Shown here in pieces: positions 23,823 through 33,639 of a stretch of 64,000 bases of DNA (within the stretch, counting starts at the first letter, position 1; every line of letters begins with the position of its first letter). This DNA is from Phycomyces nitens (Eukaryota; Mucoromycota; Mucoromycetes; Mucorales; Phycomycetaceae). A program made the position numbers and the translations under genes. Under the pieces are notes generated by a model, which was not told the origin of the DNA, did not search any database, and was given only the letters and a program-made list of their open reading frames with translations. The stretch lies in the NCBI GenBank assembly GCA_022702545.1, contig JAHRBC010000002.1, forward strand, positions 806,001 through 870,000, written 5' to 3'.

Positions 23823-24797
23823 TCAATTAGAAGAGGCATCTAGCGTACCTGGATTGATAATCCATCTCTCTGGAATATCAAAGATTTGAAGATCTCTTCC
23901 AACAGGCAATGTATGGCGACAGGGTAGATCGTACTGGATCTTTGCCTTGCATTGGCAATCTCCGTCATTATTCTCGTGCAAGCGAATTTCTTGATCAATC
24001 ACAAGTAAGGCTCGCTTGTTTACTTTCATGAAGAGTTGGGCCAGCAATTGGTTTCTTCCAACAAGAGCATCAACCCTGTTGGCTTCTCTTATTTTGGTGG
24101 CCCAGAAATCCATTTCTAACCGCTCAACATATTTGGCTATGTTCTCAAAAGCCAGCTCAAGAGAAGAGATTGAGGATATGCCTTTCTTTAAAGCCTAATG
24201 GCCACTTTCCACTCGTTGGGTAGTGGTACATCCAAAGTGCATATACTGAGATGTCAGATAGCCCGCCCACTTCTCACGGCATCTAATCCACCTGTTGGTA
24301 AAGTATACCGACACTGCAACACTCTCTTTTCCATCTTCAATATCCACTCCAGCAAAAATGTTGTCAAACTTTCTGTGCACCAGGTCAAAATCCTCTTTTT
24401 TTGCACTATGCATCATGTTACTGACATGCTCCATTAGCATTTCCTTGGTCTTTACATACCCGAACCTCTCAGAGACTGCCTTCTCAACACTGTTCAGCAT
24501 ATGTCAGTAGCATAGCAGCTTTATGTTCTCCGGAAACATGATATCAAGATAGCTCATCAATACATCACATTTATCTGTTACAAACAGAGTGGCTGACTTG
24601 TTGCCTTCAAAAACAAGCGACTTGACCTGTTCAAGGATCCAGAGGTATGAAGCCTGTTTTTCATTCGAAACCCAGGGAAAAGCAATAGGAAAAGATTTAA
24701 GGGTCTCCCCTCCAAGACTATGGATTCCTTCCACACAAATAATCGGCATTCTGAGATTGTTGGTGGAGTAAGTTGCGTCTGTGGTGATCCAGCCTTA
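23823..24797 (-). pseudogene. MULE (Mutator-like) transposase, broken
   Basis: One minus-strand frame reads GWITTDATYSTNNLRMPIIC (first catalytic D block), then FPIAFPWVSNEKQASYLWIL and LFVTDKCDVLMSYLDIMFPE (second D block), VESGH (E block region) and, near the end, CQCKAKIQYDLPCRH, a SWIM zinc finger. A TGA at 24504-24506 stands where Trp is expected, and a TAG at 24195-24197 follows VESGH. The frame is otherwise open to the stop at 23823. The N-terminal zinc-finger part upstream of 24797 is missing. Confidence 0.75.
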
Positions 24798-25345
24798 TTA
24801 ATGTATATTTTACATATACATAAGCTAAGTACAGATTAGCTGAGAGCTAATAAGGTACGATAGACGAAGTATAGCAATGCATCAGAATAATAGTAACATG
24901 GATGTTGAGTTCAGAAGCTTACTCCATCTAATATCTTAATGTGGTGAAAGATCCCACGTATCAGGAAGTCCAAGATCGTGTGCAGCAGTACATTGAAAGA
25001 GTATATAAAGAGCGGAACATTTTGTATCTTAATAAAGACAAGCTTATATACAGTCTCAAAGTACTCACTTACTGTCTATATCTCCATTATCATTTTTTAT
25101 TGTTTTAATACCCTAAAACACAGCAAATACAATCAGATTTATCTCTATGTATTGCTCTCAAAGAACCAATCTCTTCTCACTTGTCTCAAACATAGCTAGA
25201 ACTAAAAAGTATATAAATAACCTTTGAGCTTGATCGATAAAAAAATCAAGCGAACAACATCTTTAATAAAGGAATCTATCTGTAACTCTCTATCTGTTCT
25301 CCTGTTCAGTTCCTTGTAAAGATCGGTTCCTGACAGTTTGTTCGC
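24798..25345. other. Possible 5' LTR region of the gypsy element
   Basis: Between the MULE remnant and the gypsy coding sequence. AGTATATAAAGAGCGGAACA near 25000 looks like a promoter, and TG...CA borders could be placed at about 24940 and 25345 (TGACA). No second LTR copy is present in the window to confirm it, and no primer-binding site was recognised. Confidence 0.3.
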
Positions 25346-25786
25346 TTCCTAAAATTTCTCCTGCTATATTCTCCTCAAAGTCGTTTACTGCCCCTTCGGA
25401 TTCCTCAGATTCTTCTACCGTTGAATCAACATCTGACGATAAAAGAGATAAACCTCTCCCAGACCCTCCAGACCCTTACCCACCACTAACCTCTTCCGAA
25501 AACCACCTTGTTCTTCATGTCTCTCTGTCCTTTGGTGATACAAAAACTTATACACAATCCCTCGTTGATTCTGGTGTTCACAGCAGCTTTATTAGCGGAG
25601 AAATAGTTAAAACGTATAGAATCCCTACAAAAAAAAGCTACTCCTTTGCCCGTTTATGCTGTTGATGGCCGAGAACTGTATGATGGTGCTGTTGCCAAGG
25701 AAACTGAAACGATTATACTATCAGTCGGTAAAATTCCAGAAAGTCCCAACTTTCATGTTTTACCAATAACAACATATCCCATAATA
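25346..25786 (+). pseudogene. Ty3/gypsy retrotransposon, left part (Gag end / protease)
   Basis: The sequence reads a Ser/Asp/Pro-rich linker and then SLVDSGVHSSFISGEIVK, the DSG active site of the retroviral-type aspartic protease. A one-base shift in an A8 run near 25630 changes frame. It then reads LPVYAVDGRELYDG and PESPNFHVLPITTYPI. The sequence stops exactly at a TA (25785-25786), where the DNA transposon starts, and resumes at 30560. Most of Gag is missing at the 5' side. No intact element remains. Confidence 0.8.
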
Positions 25787-25806
25787 GAGAGCGATTTATG
25801 TTTGCT
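25787..25806 (+). repeat. Left terminal inverted repeat
   Basis: GAGAGCGATTTATGTTTGCT, preceded by TA. It matches the right terminus at 18 of 20 positions. Subterminal TTGGTGCAAAAA occurs twice within the next 60 bp (near 25831 and 25854). Confidence 0.85.
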
Positions 25807-25904
25807 TTATAATACACTCTTCCCGGAAATTATTGGTGCAAAAACAAAAATAAATTTGGTGCAAAAATTGAATATACCAAGTGGACCAAAAATTAAAGAA
25901 TTTA

Positions 25905-27241
25905 TTATAAACATTTTCGTTCTAAACAATCGTCGAATATGGATTGTGAATATCTACAGAACCCCTGAAAGTCACTGAGCAGTACGTTATTGCAAGCATC
26001 TGAGACCCTTGAGGTTAATGTTTTCTCCTCCAAAAGAGCTTTCCTTTTGAGTTTACTCTTCACAACTGACCAGAACTGCTCAATAGGGTTAAGCTCAGGC
26101 GGATAGGGCGGAAGATAGATGTATCCATAGCGTCTAGCCTCAATGTAAAGCTGAATATATCTATGCTTGTGAATTGGGGCATTGTCCATGATCAAATAAT
26201 AGCCTTTGAACTCGTTATACATATCCATCACATCCAATGTACTGGAAACAAAGTTGAAGTAATGCCCAGTAACAGTCCTACCTTTGCTTTTTTGATTCTG
26301 GGTAGAACCGCCTACTATCTTCCTTTTCTTGTAAGCTGCTATAATCTTTGGGAGCTTGAATTTTACATTAATCACACCGCCAGTAGATATGACAGCAACA
26401 ATGGTTGTCGTTTTGGCTCTTGTTTTCGGTACAGTTACAATAGCTCGAGTTCCTTTTAAAGACTAGGAATAATTGCGTTTTATGTTGATATGAAAAGCTG
26501 CTTCGTCAATGAAGATACAGTTGCTCATAAAATTTATGTCGGTTTCCTGCCAACGAGTAACTCATTTGTATCTTTCTTCAATGTTCTCAAAACCGTTTCT
26601 TTATATTGAATGGAAGTAAGCTCTTTTAAGCGTGAACTGGCATTTCTTGGTGAGGAAGTCGTGTAAAGCAGTATTTTGATTTCAAGGCCCATAAATTGGG
26701 CATTCAACCTCTCCATCATTTCCTCCAAGACAATATCTGGTTTTTCATCTACCATACCAACCACAAAATCTTTGTGTTCTTCGCAAAGCTTAGGTGGTCT
26801 TCCAATGGAACTACTATTCAAACCGCTTCTACTTTTCCATTGAGGTAAGTCTTCGTCGTTATCCAAGATTTCCACGCCTTTTTTGAACCAGTTTTGACCA
26901 GTGCTGGAAGATATATTGACCATTCTTCAAGCAGCACGAACACTAAATTGCTTCACATACACCCAGTAAAAAAACTTCTACTTATCCTCTTTTTTATATG
27001 ACCGATAACTTGTTTTTGCAACCGGTTCCTTTTTTTTGCTTTTCTTATCTTCTGAGCTTTCGAGTGTTTTTTTTTCCTTGACTTGTTTTTCTGGAGGTTT
27101 CAGCTCCGTGTATTGTTTGAAGTTTGTAATGTTGTGCAGTGGGTATTGTTCATTGTTCAATTCCATGTCTAGAACAGCTACTAGAATTCCCTCTTCGTTA
27201 TAAATATTTTCACCTCCATCTTCGTAAACAAATTGATCCAT
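25905..27241 (-). pseudogene. Tc1/mariner (IS630 superfamily) DD34E transposase, broken
   Basis: One ORF from the ATG at 27241 can be followed with interruptions. The N-terminus reads MDQFVYEDGGENIYNEEG and is followed by a Lys-rich stretch. A homeodomain-like helix-turn-helix follows (VKQFSVRAA, RMVNISSSTGQNWFKKG, then GRPPKLCEEHKDFVVGMVDE). The catalytic core has CIFIDEAAFHINIKRNYS (first D), YYLIMDNAPIH (second D) and PELNPIEQFW (E), with 34 residues between the second D and E. In-frame stops lie at 26978-26980, near 26925, and in the linker; one frameshift lies near 26680 and a TAG at 26463-26465 replaces an expected Trp. It cannot make a full protein. It sits at the left end, transcribed towards the left terminus. 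Confidence 0.82.
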
Positions 27242-27390
27242 GTTTAATGTTGAATGATTATTTATTTATTTTTTTGAAAAAAAAATCAGGAAAAAGGAAA
27301 TTGAAAAGTGTGTCAACCCTCTAATATCTCAGTTCAAAAGTTTTATTCAAATATTTGTATTATTACATATTATTCCATTCGTTTGGCTAC

Positions 27391-28518
27391 CTATAGATCA
27401 GCAACCTTGACTATTTGCTTTCCAAAGTTCCTTCCTTGGAGAACATCCAAAAGGGCCAGAGGGGTATTTTCAATTCCCTCGACAATCGTCTCTTTATAGT
27501 TGATCTTTCCTTCCAATAGCCATTGGGTACAGGTTGTTATGAATTCCTCCTCGTACGCCATGTTCTCTTTGTCTATGATGAGAAACCCGTTCATTGACAA
27601 TCGTTTCGACACAACATGTACAAGATTGCGCACTCCATATGGATTCTGGGTATTGTACTGAGAGATCATACCGCACGCAACAATACGTCCAAAATTGTTG
27701 GCGTGATCAATGACAGTCTCGAGCATGCTGCCACCCACATTCTCAAAGTATATATCAATACCCTTGGGGCAGAGTTCAGTCAACTTTGCATCCACATCTT
27801 CAGTCTTGTAGTTAAAGGCTCCATCGAATCCGAGTTTCCAGAGGTAATCAACCTTTTCGTCTGATCCAGCAGATCCAACTACATGGAGCCCAAGTTCTTT
27901 TCCAATTTGGCCGACAAGTTGACCAACTGCACCAGAGGCGGCTGATACATAGAGCGTTTCGCCTTTTTGGGGTCTTCCATATTTCTTAAGACTATAGTCA
28001 ATGATAAACAGGTTGAGAGTCATGTATAATTTGTTCGTATGTGATAAATAACTCAAGACTTACCCTACATATGCTGTAAGACCAGGCATACCCAAGACTC
28101 CTACATAATAGGACAATGGGAGCCCATTGATCTTGGAGTCATTGCGTACCACGTAGCTGGTCTCTGCATAAGATCCTTTGACATGCGAATACTCTTCAAG
28201 ATAACCAAGACTTGTTCTGCCGCAAACCAAATCTCCAGGGATGAACTTTGGGTTATTGGATTTAATCACAACCGCCATAGTGTCGCCCGTCATGACACTG
28301 TCGTACTCAAAGGCTGGAGTATAAGACTCAATTGCAGGATCACGCATACGGCCACGCATATAAGGGTCAACGGAAAACACCAGGCTTTTCAGGATTATAT
28401 CACCTTTAGGAAGAGTGGCATCAAGGTCGATTGTAGATTTGGATATCTTGATGGTTTCGCCAACCACTGGAAATTCGGTGGGAGGCTTTGTATAGATAAC
28501 TTGAGCGTTTGATGTCAT
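27391..28518 (-). CDS. NADP-dependent alkenal/enone reductase-like MDR protein (transposon cargo)
   Basis: Two exons, 28518-28064 and 27991-27391, give 351 residues. The intron is GTAAGT...CTATAG and phase 2 is kept. The protein is a full-length zinc-free medium-chain dehydrogenase/reductase: VFSVDPYMRGRMRD and MTGDTMAVVIKSNNPKF in the N-terminal catalytic domain, LGMPGLTAYVG at the junction, then the nucleotide-binding fold with ETLYVSAASGAVGQLVGQIG, GFDGAFNYKTED and GIDIYFENVGGSMLETVI. The closest known groups are leukotriene B4 12-hydroxydehydrogenase/2-alkenal reductase and yeast YML131W, which reduce alpha,beta-unsaturated carbonyls and help detoxify lipid peroxidation products. It has no stop or shift, in contrast to the dead transposase beside it. 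The exact substrate is unknown. Confidence 0.92.
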
Positions 28519-28999
28519 ATTGAGAGAGGTGTACTAATGGTGAGAAAATAGGGCATTTCAGGCGTATATTTATATGATTTCTTAAATTCATAAAATCTGT
28601 TGATTATTAATTATTATTATTTTGTACAAAACTGTTGATTATTAATTCAATACTTGCTTGCTGCTAACTTTTTATACATGAATCTTTATATCATCACACC
28701 CAAAGACATTTTTGTCGGGATTTTAAATGTCCTAGGAATAAGGTTTAGCTAAATATTATTTCTTATTTGGGATGGCTCACTCACACCTGGTGAAAAGAAA
28801 ATCTCAATTTGACAATTTTGTTTGGATTCCGCCATTTTTTGTATACCATTTATGGAACGCGCATAAAGTCAGCTTTTGTACATTTGTGTCCTCCAGATTA
28901 AAAATCTACTGCCTTTTATGAAATACTCAAAAATAGTTTTTATTTTATTTTATTTTTTATTTTTTATTGGGTAAAGATATTTACTTTGAAAAAATGAAG
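28519..28999. other. Upstream region of the cargo reductase
   Basis: Presumed promoter region, with TATATTTATATG near 28563 and a repeated TGTTGATTATTAATT (28600 and 28632). No gene. Confidence 0.45.
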
Positions 29000-29090
29000 G
29001 GAGCCAAGTAGAAATACTTGGTTGCTAAGTAGGGGTTTTTACTTGCTATGTAGGAATACTTACTTGCTGGGTAGGAGCTCTTACATGCCA
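29000..29090. repeat. 21-bp minisatellite inside the transposon
   Basis: Three to four units of the type TTGCTATGTAGGAATACTTAC follow each other from about 29018 to 29081. They create a repetitive minus-strand ORF (29268-28981) that I do not regard as a gene. Confidence 0.65.
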
Positions 29091-30110
29091 GATAAAGTCT
29101 TCTTGACTTACTAAGGACAAACGTAGGCCACCTATGAGGAGAACTGTATGAGCGAAAGAAAATAGTAGTTAGAATATTATTGTATAAAACACTTTTAGGT
29201 TTTAGAAAGACCTTACCATTGTAGTATATTGACTGAAAGTGTAGATAGACATTAGCCTGAAGCATCATAAAAGACTAGATGAACATAAAAATACGTGTCA
29301 ATGAAATGTTTGATGATGTGATAAATCTTTAGAGATGTTCAACTTACATTAACTATTTGAGCTTCTGACCTTGAGGAAAGCAACATCTACAACATAATGG
29401 CATCGGATTCGCCAAATTCATCTATAAAATGAAAGGACCAAATGACATAAAGAATTGTTGACTGAAAGACAGAAGAAGAAAACATAATTATGGCCAGTAA
29501 TAAATAGGACAGCGAAAGCATGTTTGACGAACAAGAAATATCAAGTGTGCTGTAGATGGTAGTTCTTTGGTAAATAGGTATAGAAGGTATATAGAATATG
29601 AACTTTCTATAAGAAAGTTTTCTGAATTCTTTGGTTTGAATCCTTGATTATGTTCCTTTGGTGCTCATGAGTTCATCCTTTGTTCTTTGAGTTCTTTGAG
29701 TGTTTTAGACACTCATATTGAAGGAGATGATGTTTTCTAATATGTTAATTTGTATGAGTTTAGATGTATTATACTCTTGAGATCAATCTAATACATATGT
29801 ATAATCTCTTGGATTTATTTATTCATTCTATATCTATATTCTTATTCATTCTATGTGTAATATTTTTTAATGAATATCCCAAGTCCTTTTTATGAACACA
29901 GCATTTCCATATTTATACTCTTTGTATAATATTCAATTCATTTTAGGAATATCGTATCCCCTGCCTATTTAAATAACCGAAAAACTTTGAAAAATTGTCT
30001 GAATATGAAATATTATCCAATAATCTTCTCAGAAATCGTAAAATTACTATATTCTGCTTCATTTTTTACCGGGTGTGAAGTCAAACTTAAACGATTTTTT
30101 GATTATTTAC
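29091..30110. other. Non-coding interior of the cargo transposon
   Basis: About 1 kb of AT-rich DNA with no convincing ORF. A direct word pair, GAGTTCTTTGAGTG and related TTCTTTG motifs, lies near 29650-29710. Confidence 0.45.
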
Positions 30111-30557
30111 CAAACTCTCTAATATGCCTTTAAGAATACTATAAACAGCCTTCTCTACTTTAGATCTGATTTTGTTCGCACCAGAGAGATATGTAACCAT
30201 TGTGTACAAGAAGCTATTAATGTAGCTCTTTATATTGCGCAAAGTATCATAAGTGGATCATCGGGAATCAACTCATTACTGATAATCTGTGTCTACGCTT
30301 CTTTGTACTGGCCTCTTTTAAAGAAGGGCTGAATTTCTTGAAACACATCATTTTGGGGCTGTTTTCAGCATTAATACTTGCTATTTTTTTTAGACACAAG
30401 TAGAAAGTATACAGCAAGTTAAAATGAGAGCAAGACATGTTAATCTTGCAGAACTTTTATTGTACAACCCATCAACAATGCCGTATGAATGGCTTGGCTA
30501 TTCAGCAAATTTTGCTGCGTAATAATAATAATAACGCAGCAAACATAAATCACTCTT
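30110..30557. repeat. Right end of the Tc1-like element family, copy 2
   Basis: Homologous to 12235-12838 over its whole length, with two gaps relative to that copy. It ends in the right terminal inverted repeat (30538-30557). The plus-strand ORF that seems to begin at 30437 is an accidental fusion of this end with the gypsy frame. Confidence 0.8.
30511..30543. other. Subterminal perfect hairpin
   Basis: TTTGCTGCGT (30511-30520) and ACGCAGCAAA (30534-30543) are perfect reverse complements around a 13-base AAT-repeat loop. The second arm overlaps the terminal repeat by six bases. A near-perfect version is present in the other family copy. The left end lacks it. It may be a transposase-binding or structural site. 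Confidence 0.7.
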
Positions 30558-30559
30558 TA

Positions 30560-33500
30560 ATTCTTGGAACTAGTTGGTGCGCTCGCCATGACCCAATAAC
30601 GTTATCCTGGAAACACCAAACTGTTTCTTTCCCCAGAATCTCTCAATATTCTTTGCCTTTTTCTGTTTGTAAAACATCTGCTCATGTTTTTGACTCCTAC
30701 CACTTCTCATCCGTCTCTGTATCCCCAGTATATGCGCCCAGTAATACCAAAGTTCCTGCTCCTGCTCCTGTTTCTTTTGCCTCTAGTCCCGATTCTGTTG
30801 CTCTTGTCCCAGTCTTCGATTCTGTTTCCTCTGCCTCTGTTCCCGTTGTTCCCGTTCCCGATTCCATTGTGCCCGATCCTGCTCCAGCCCCCATTGTCCC
30901 ATTCACTGCCAAAGTGGAAGTTCCTGACAAATATGTCGACCTGTCTTCAGTATTCAGTAAAGCCAAAGCTGAAATATTACCAGAACATCGTAAGTACGAC
31001 ATGGAAATCCAACTTACTGAAGGTACTATACCCCCGTGGAGGCCAATTTACAACCTGAGTGAACCAGAACTCAAAGCCCTACGAGAATACTTGGATGAAA
31101 ACCTTGGCAAGGATTTATTCGAAATTCCAAGCCTCCTGCTGGTGCTCCCATCCTTTTTGTGAAAAAGAAAGACAATTCTATCAGCCTCTGTGCCAACTAC
31201 CGAGGTCTTAACAAGATTACCATCAAGAACCGATACCCTCTACCATTAATCAATGATTTATTGGATAGATTGAGTAATTTCAAGGTGTTTACCAAGATAG
31301 ACTTTTGGGGTGATTATAATCTTGTTAGAGTCAAACCTGGTGGCGAATGGAAAACTGCTTTCCGCACCAGATATGGTCATTTTGAATATGCTTTAATGCC
31401 ATTTGGATTAAGCCACGCCCCTGCAACCTTTCAGCATATGATCAATGATGTGTTCAGAGACATGCTCGATGACTATGTTGTCACTTATCTAGATGACATA
31501 CTGATATTCTCGCCTGACCAGTCCACCCACGACATTCATGTCCATAACGTCTTGCAACGTCTTCTGGACAATAGTCTCCATGCAAAACTTGAAAAATGCT
31601 CTTTTGACCAAGAACAGGTTGAATTCCTTGGATATAACATTTCTCCAGCAGGAGTCCATATGGATCCTGGAAAAGTCAAACCCCTTCAAGAATGGCAAGC
31701 CCCAGATTCAGTCCACAGCCTACAACTTTTTCTGGAATTTGTCAACTACTATGGACGCTTTATCCAAGGATTTTCCCAAGTTGTGCTCCTTATGACAAAG
31801 CTACTATCAAAAAAAGTCCCCTTCATTTGGTCTGACCAGGCTCAATCAGCCTTTAACAATCTCAAGTCTCAGTTTTGTTCCGCACCTATCCTCGTCCATG
31901 CCAACCCAAACAAACCCTTTGTGTTCGAAACCGATGCATCTGACTTCACCATAGGCGCAGTATTGTCCCAGATTGGCCAAGATAATCTTCTTCAGCCTGT
32001 TGCCTTCTTCTCTCAAAAATTCCTACCAACCGAAATAAATTACGAAATCTATGACAAGGAAATGCTTGCCATCGTCGACGCTTTCGAAACATGGCGACAC
32101 CATCTCGTTGGTGCTCAACATCAAGTAACCGTTTTTACTGACCACAAGAATTTGGAATGCTTTACCACCACCCGAAATTTCAACCGTCGCCAAGTTCGAT
32201 GGTCTCTGTTCCTTGCCGACTTCGACTTTGCTATCATATACCACCCAGGTCATATGTAAGGTAAGCCAGATTCATTGTCTCGCCGCCCGGAATACTCGCT
32301 AAAAGGAGAAGATGAAGTCTTGGAGACTCAAAATCGTGCTTTATTAAAACCTCAACAGTTTATTGTGGCAGCAACGACATTTTGTTCACAGACCCAACCA
32401 ATCATGACGATGATCAAGAATGCCACAGTCAATGATACCAAAGCCCAAGAAATCATTGTTAGTATCTCTCCAGACTCAGAATTATCCATACAACAAGGAA
32501 TCATCTACAAAGACAATCGCATTTATGTCCCCGAGGGTTCCTGTCGAATAGAAGTCATGAAGTCTAGACATGATGACTTGCTCGCTGGACCTTTTGGGAT
32601 GCAAGAACTCAAGATCGGGTATCCAGAACATACTGATGGCCTGGACTATGGAAATATCTCAAAGACTATGTGGCAACATGCGAAATATTCTGCAGAAGCA
32701 AAACATCTCGCCGTGTCAAATACGGTCAATTAATGCCATTATCTGTCCCAAAGCAACCTTGGTCTTCAGTCTCCCTGGATTTCATTACCGACTTGCCTCA
32801 ATCCGGATCCTTTGATAGTGTCATGGTGGTAGTAGACTGACTATCAAAAATGGCACACTTCATCCCTTGCAACAAATCAATTTCTGCCATAGAAACAGTG
32901 GGCTTGTTCTTAGCAAATGTGGTTCGTCTCCATGGAGTCCCTCTTGACATAGTCTCTGATCGTGGTCCTCAATTTGTATCCCGATTCTGGAGATCATTCC
33001 ACAAATGCCTTGGTACAACAACATCCTTGCCAATTGCCTTCCACCCAGAGTCTGATGGTCAAAGAGAACGAGTCAACCAGATACTTGAACAGAATCTCCG
33101 TTGTTATACAAACTATGCTCAAAACAACTGGACAAGGCTACTTCCATTGGCAGAATTTGCATATAATAATTCAGTACACACTGCAACCAAGCACAGCCAC
33201 TTTGTCGCCAACTACAGATTCAACTCCAGGCTTGACTTTAACGATCCTGATGACACTTTAGTACCAACAGTCCGCGACAAAATTACCACCATGAAAACCA
33301 TGTTTGAAGAAATACAAGCCAACATGAAGAAAGCCCAAGAACAATACTCGATGTATGCCAACCAGTACCGTAAACCTGCCCCTAAACTCTTAATTGGATA
33401 TCAAGTCTGGCTGTCTAGCTCTAACATCAAAACCACTCGTCCCAACAAAAAGCTAGACTACAAACGCCTTGGATCCTTCAGAATCTTGGAACAAATCAAC

Positions 33501-33620
33501 CCTGTTGTATCTCGGATCCAATTGCCCCCATCCATGAACGTACACAACGTCTTTCATGTTTCTCTCTTGGAGCCAATGACCCAGAATGACTTGTCTGCAC
33601 GCCAGCAAGCTCCCCCTCAT
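30560..33620 (+). pseudogene. Ty3/gypsy retrotransposon, right part (RT / RNase H / integrase)
   Basis: Resuming at 30560, the frame reads ILGTSWCARHDPITLSW (end of the protease/linker block) and a Pro/Val-rich linker. A one-base shift lies near 31108. Reverse transcriptase follows with NYRGLNKITIKNRYPLPLI, FALMPFGL-type palm sequence (EYALMPFGLSHAPATFQHM) and the YLDDILIFS active site. RNase H has FETDASDFTIGAVLSQ and FTDHKNLECF. A TAA at 32257-32259 stands after HPGHM. The integrase has the region ending VVVD, a TGA at 32838-32840, LSKMAHFIPC, then HGVPLDIVSDRGPQF and AFHPESDGQRERVNQ. No chromodomain or 3' LTR was found before MULE sequence begins at about 33640. The element is non-functional. 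Confidence 0.88.
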
Positions 33621-33639
33621 CCAGTCAAATCCGAATTGA

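Larger units (their letters stand above)
25787..30557. mobile_element. Cargo-carrying Tc1/mariner-type transposon (4.77 kb)
   Basis: The ends are 20-bp inverted repeats: left GAGAGCGATTTATGTTTGCT (25787-25806) and right, read inward, AAGAGTGATTTATGTTTGCT (30538-30557). TA flanks both ends (25785-25786 and 30558-30559). The host sequence, a gypsy protease/linker, continues in the same phase when one TA is removed. Inside are a broken DD34E transposase (minus, 25905-27241), an intact two-exon alkenal-reductase-like gene (minus, 27391-28518), a 21-bp minisatellite and a right-end region shared with a second copy at 12235-12838. That copy lacks the reductase, so the gene is extra cargo rather than part of the basic element. 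Confidence 0.85.

Noticed and set aside
24940..25345. Firm call of a 5' LTR
   Set aside because: Promoter-like words and TG/CA borders exist, but no second LTR copy is in the window to compare.
28981..29268. 95-codon ORF with repeated KSSYPASKYSY-type sequence
   Set aside because: It is produced by a 21-bp minisatellite inside the transposon.
30437..30559. Apparent start of a gypsy protein in the transposon end
   Set aside because: The ORF begins in the right end of the DNA transposon; the gypsy frame really starts again at 30560.
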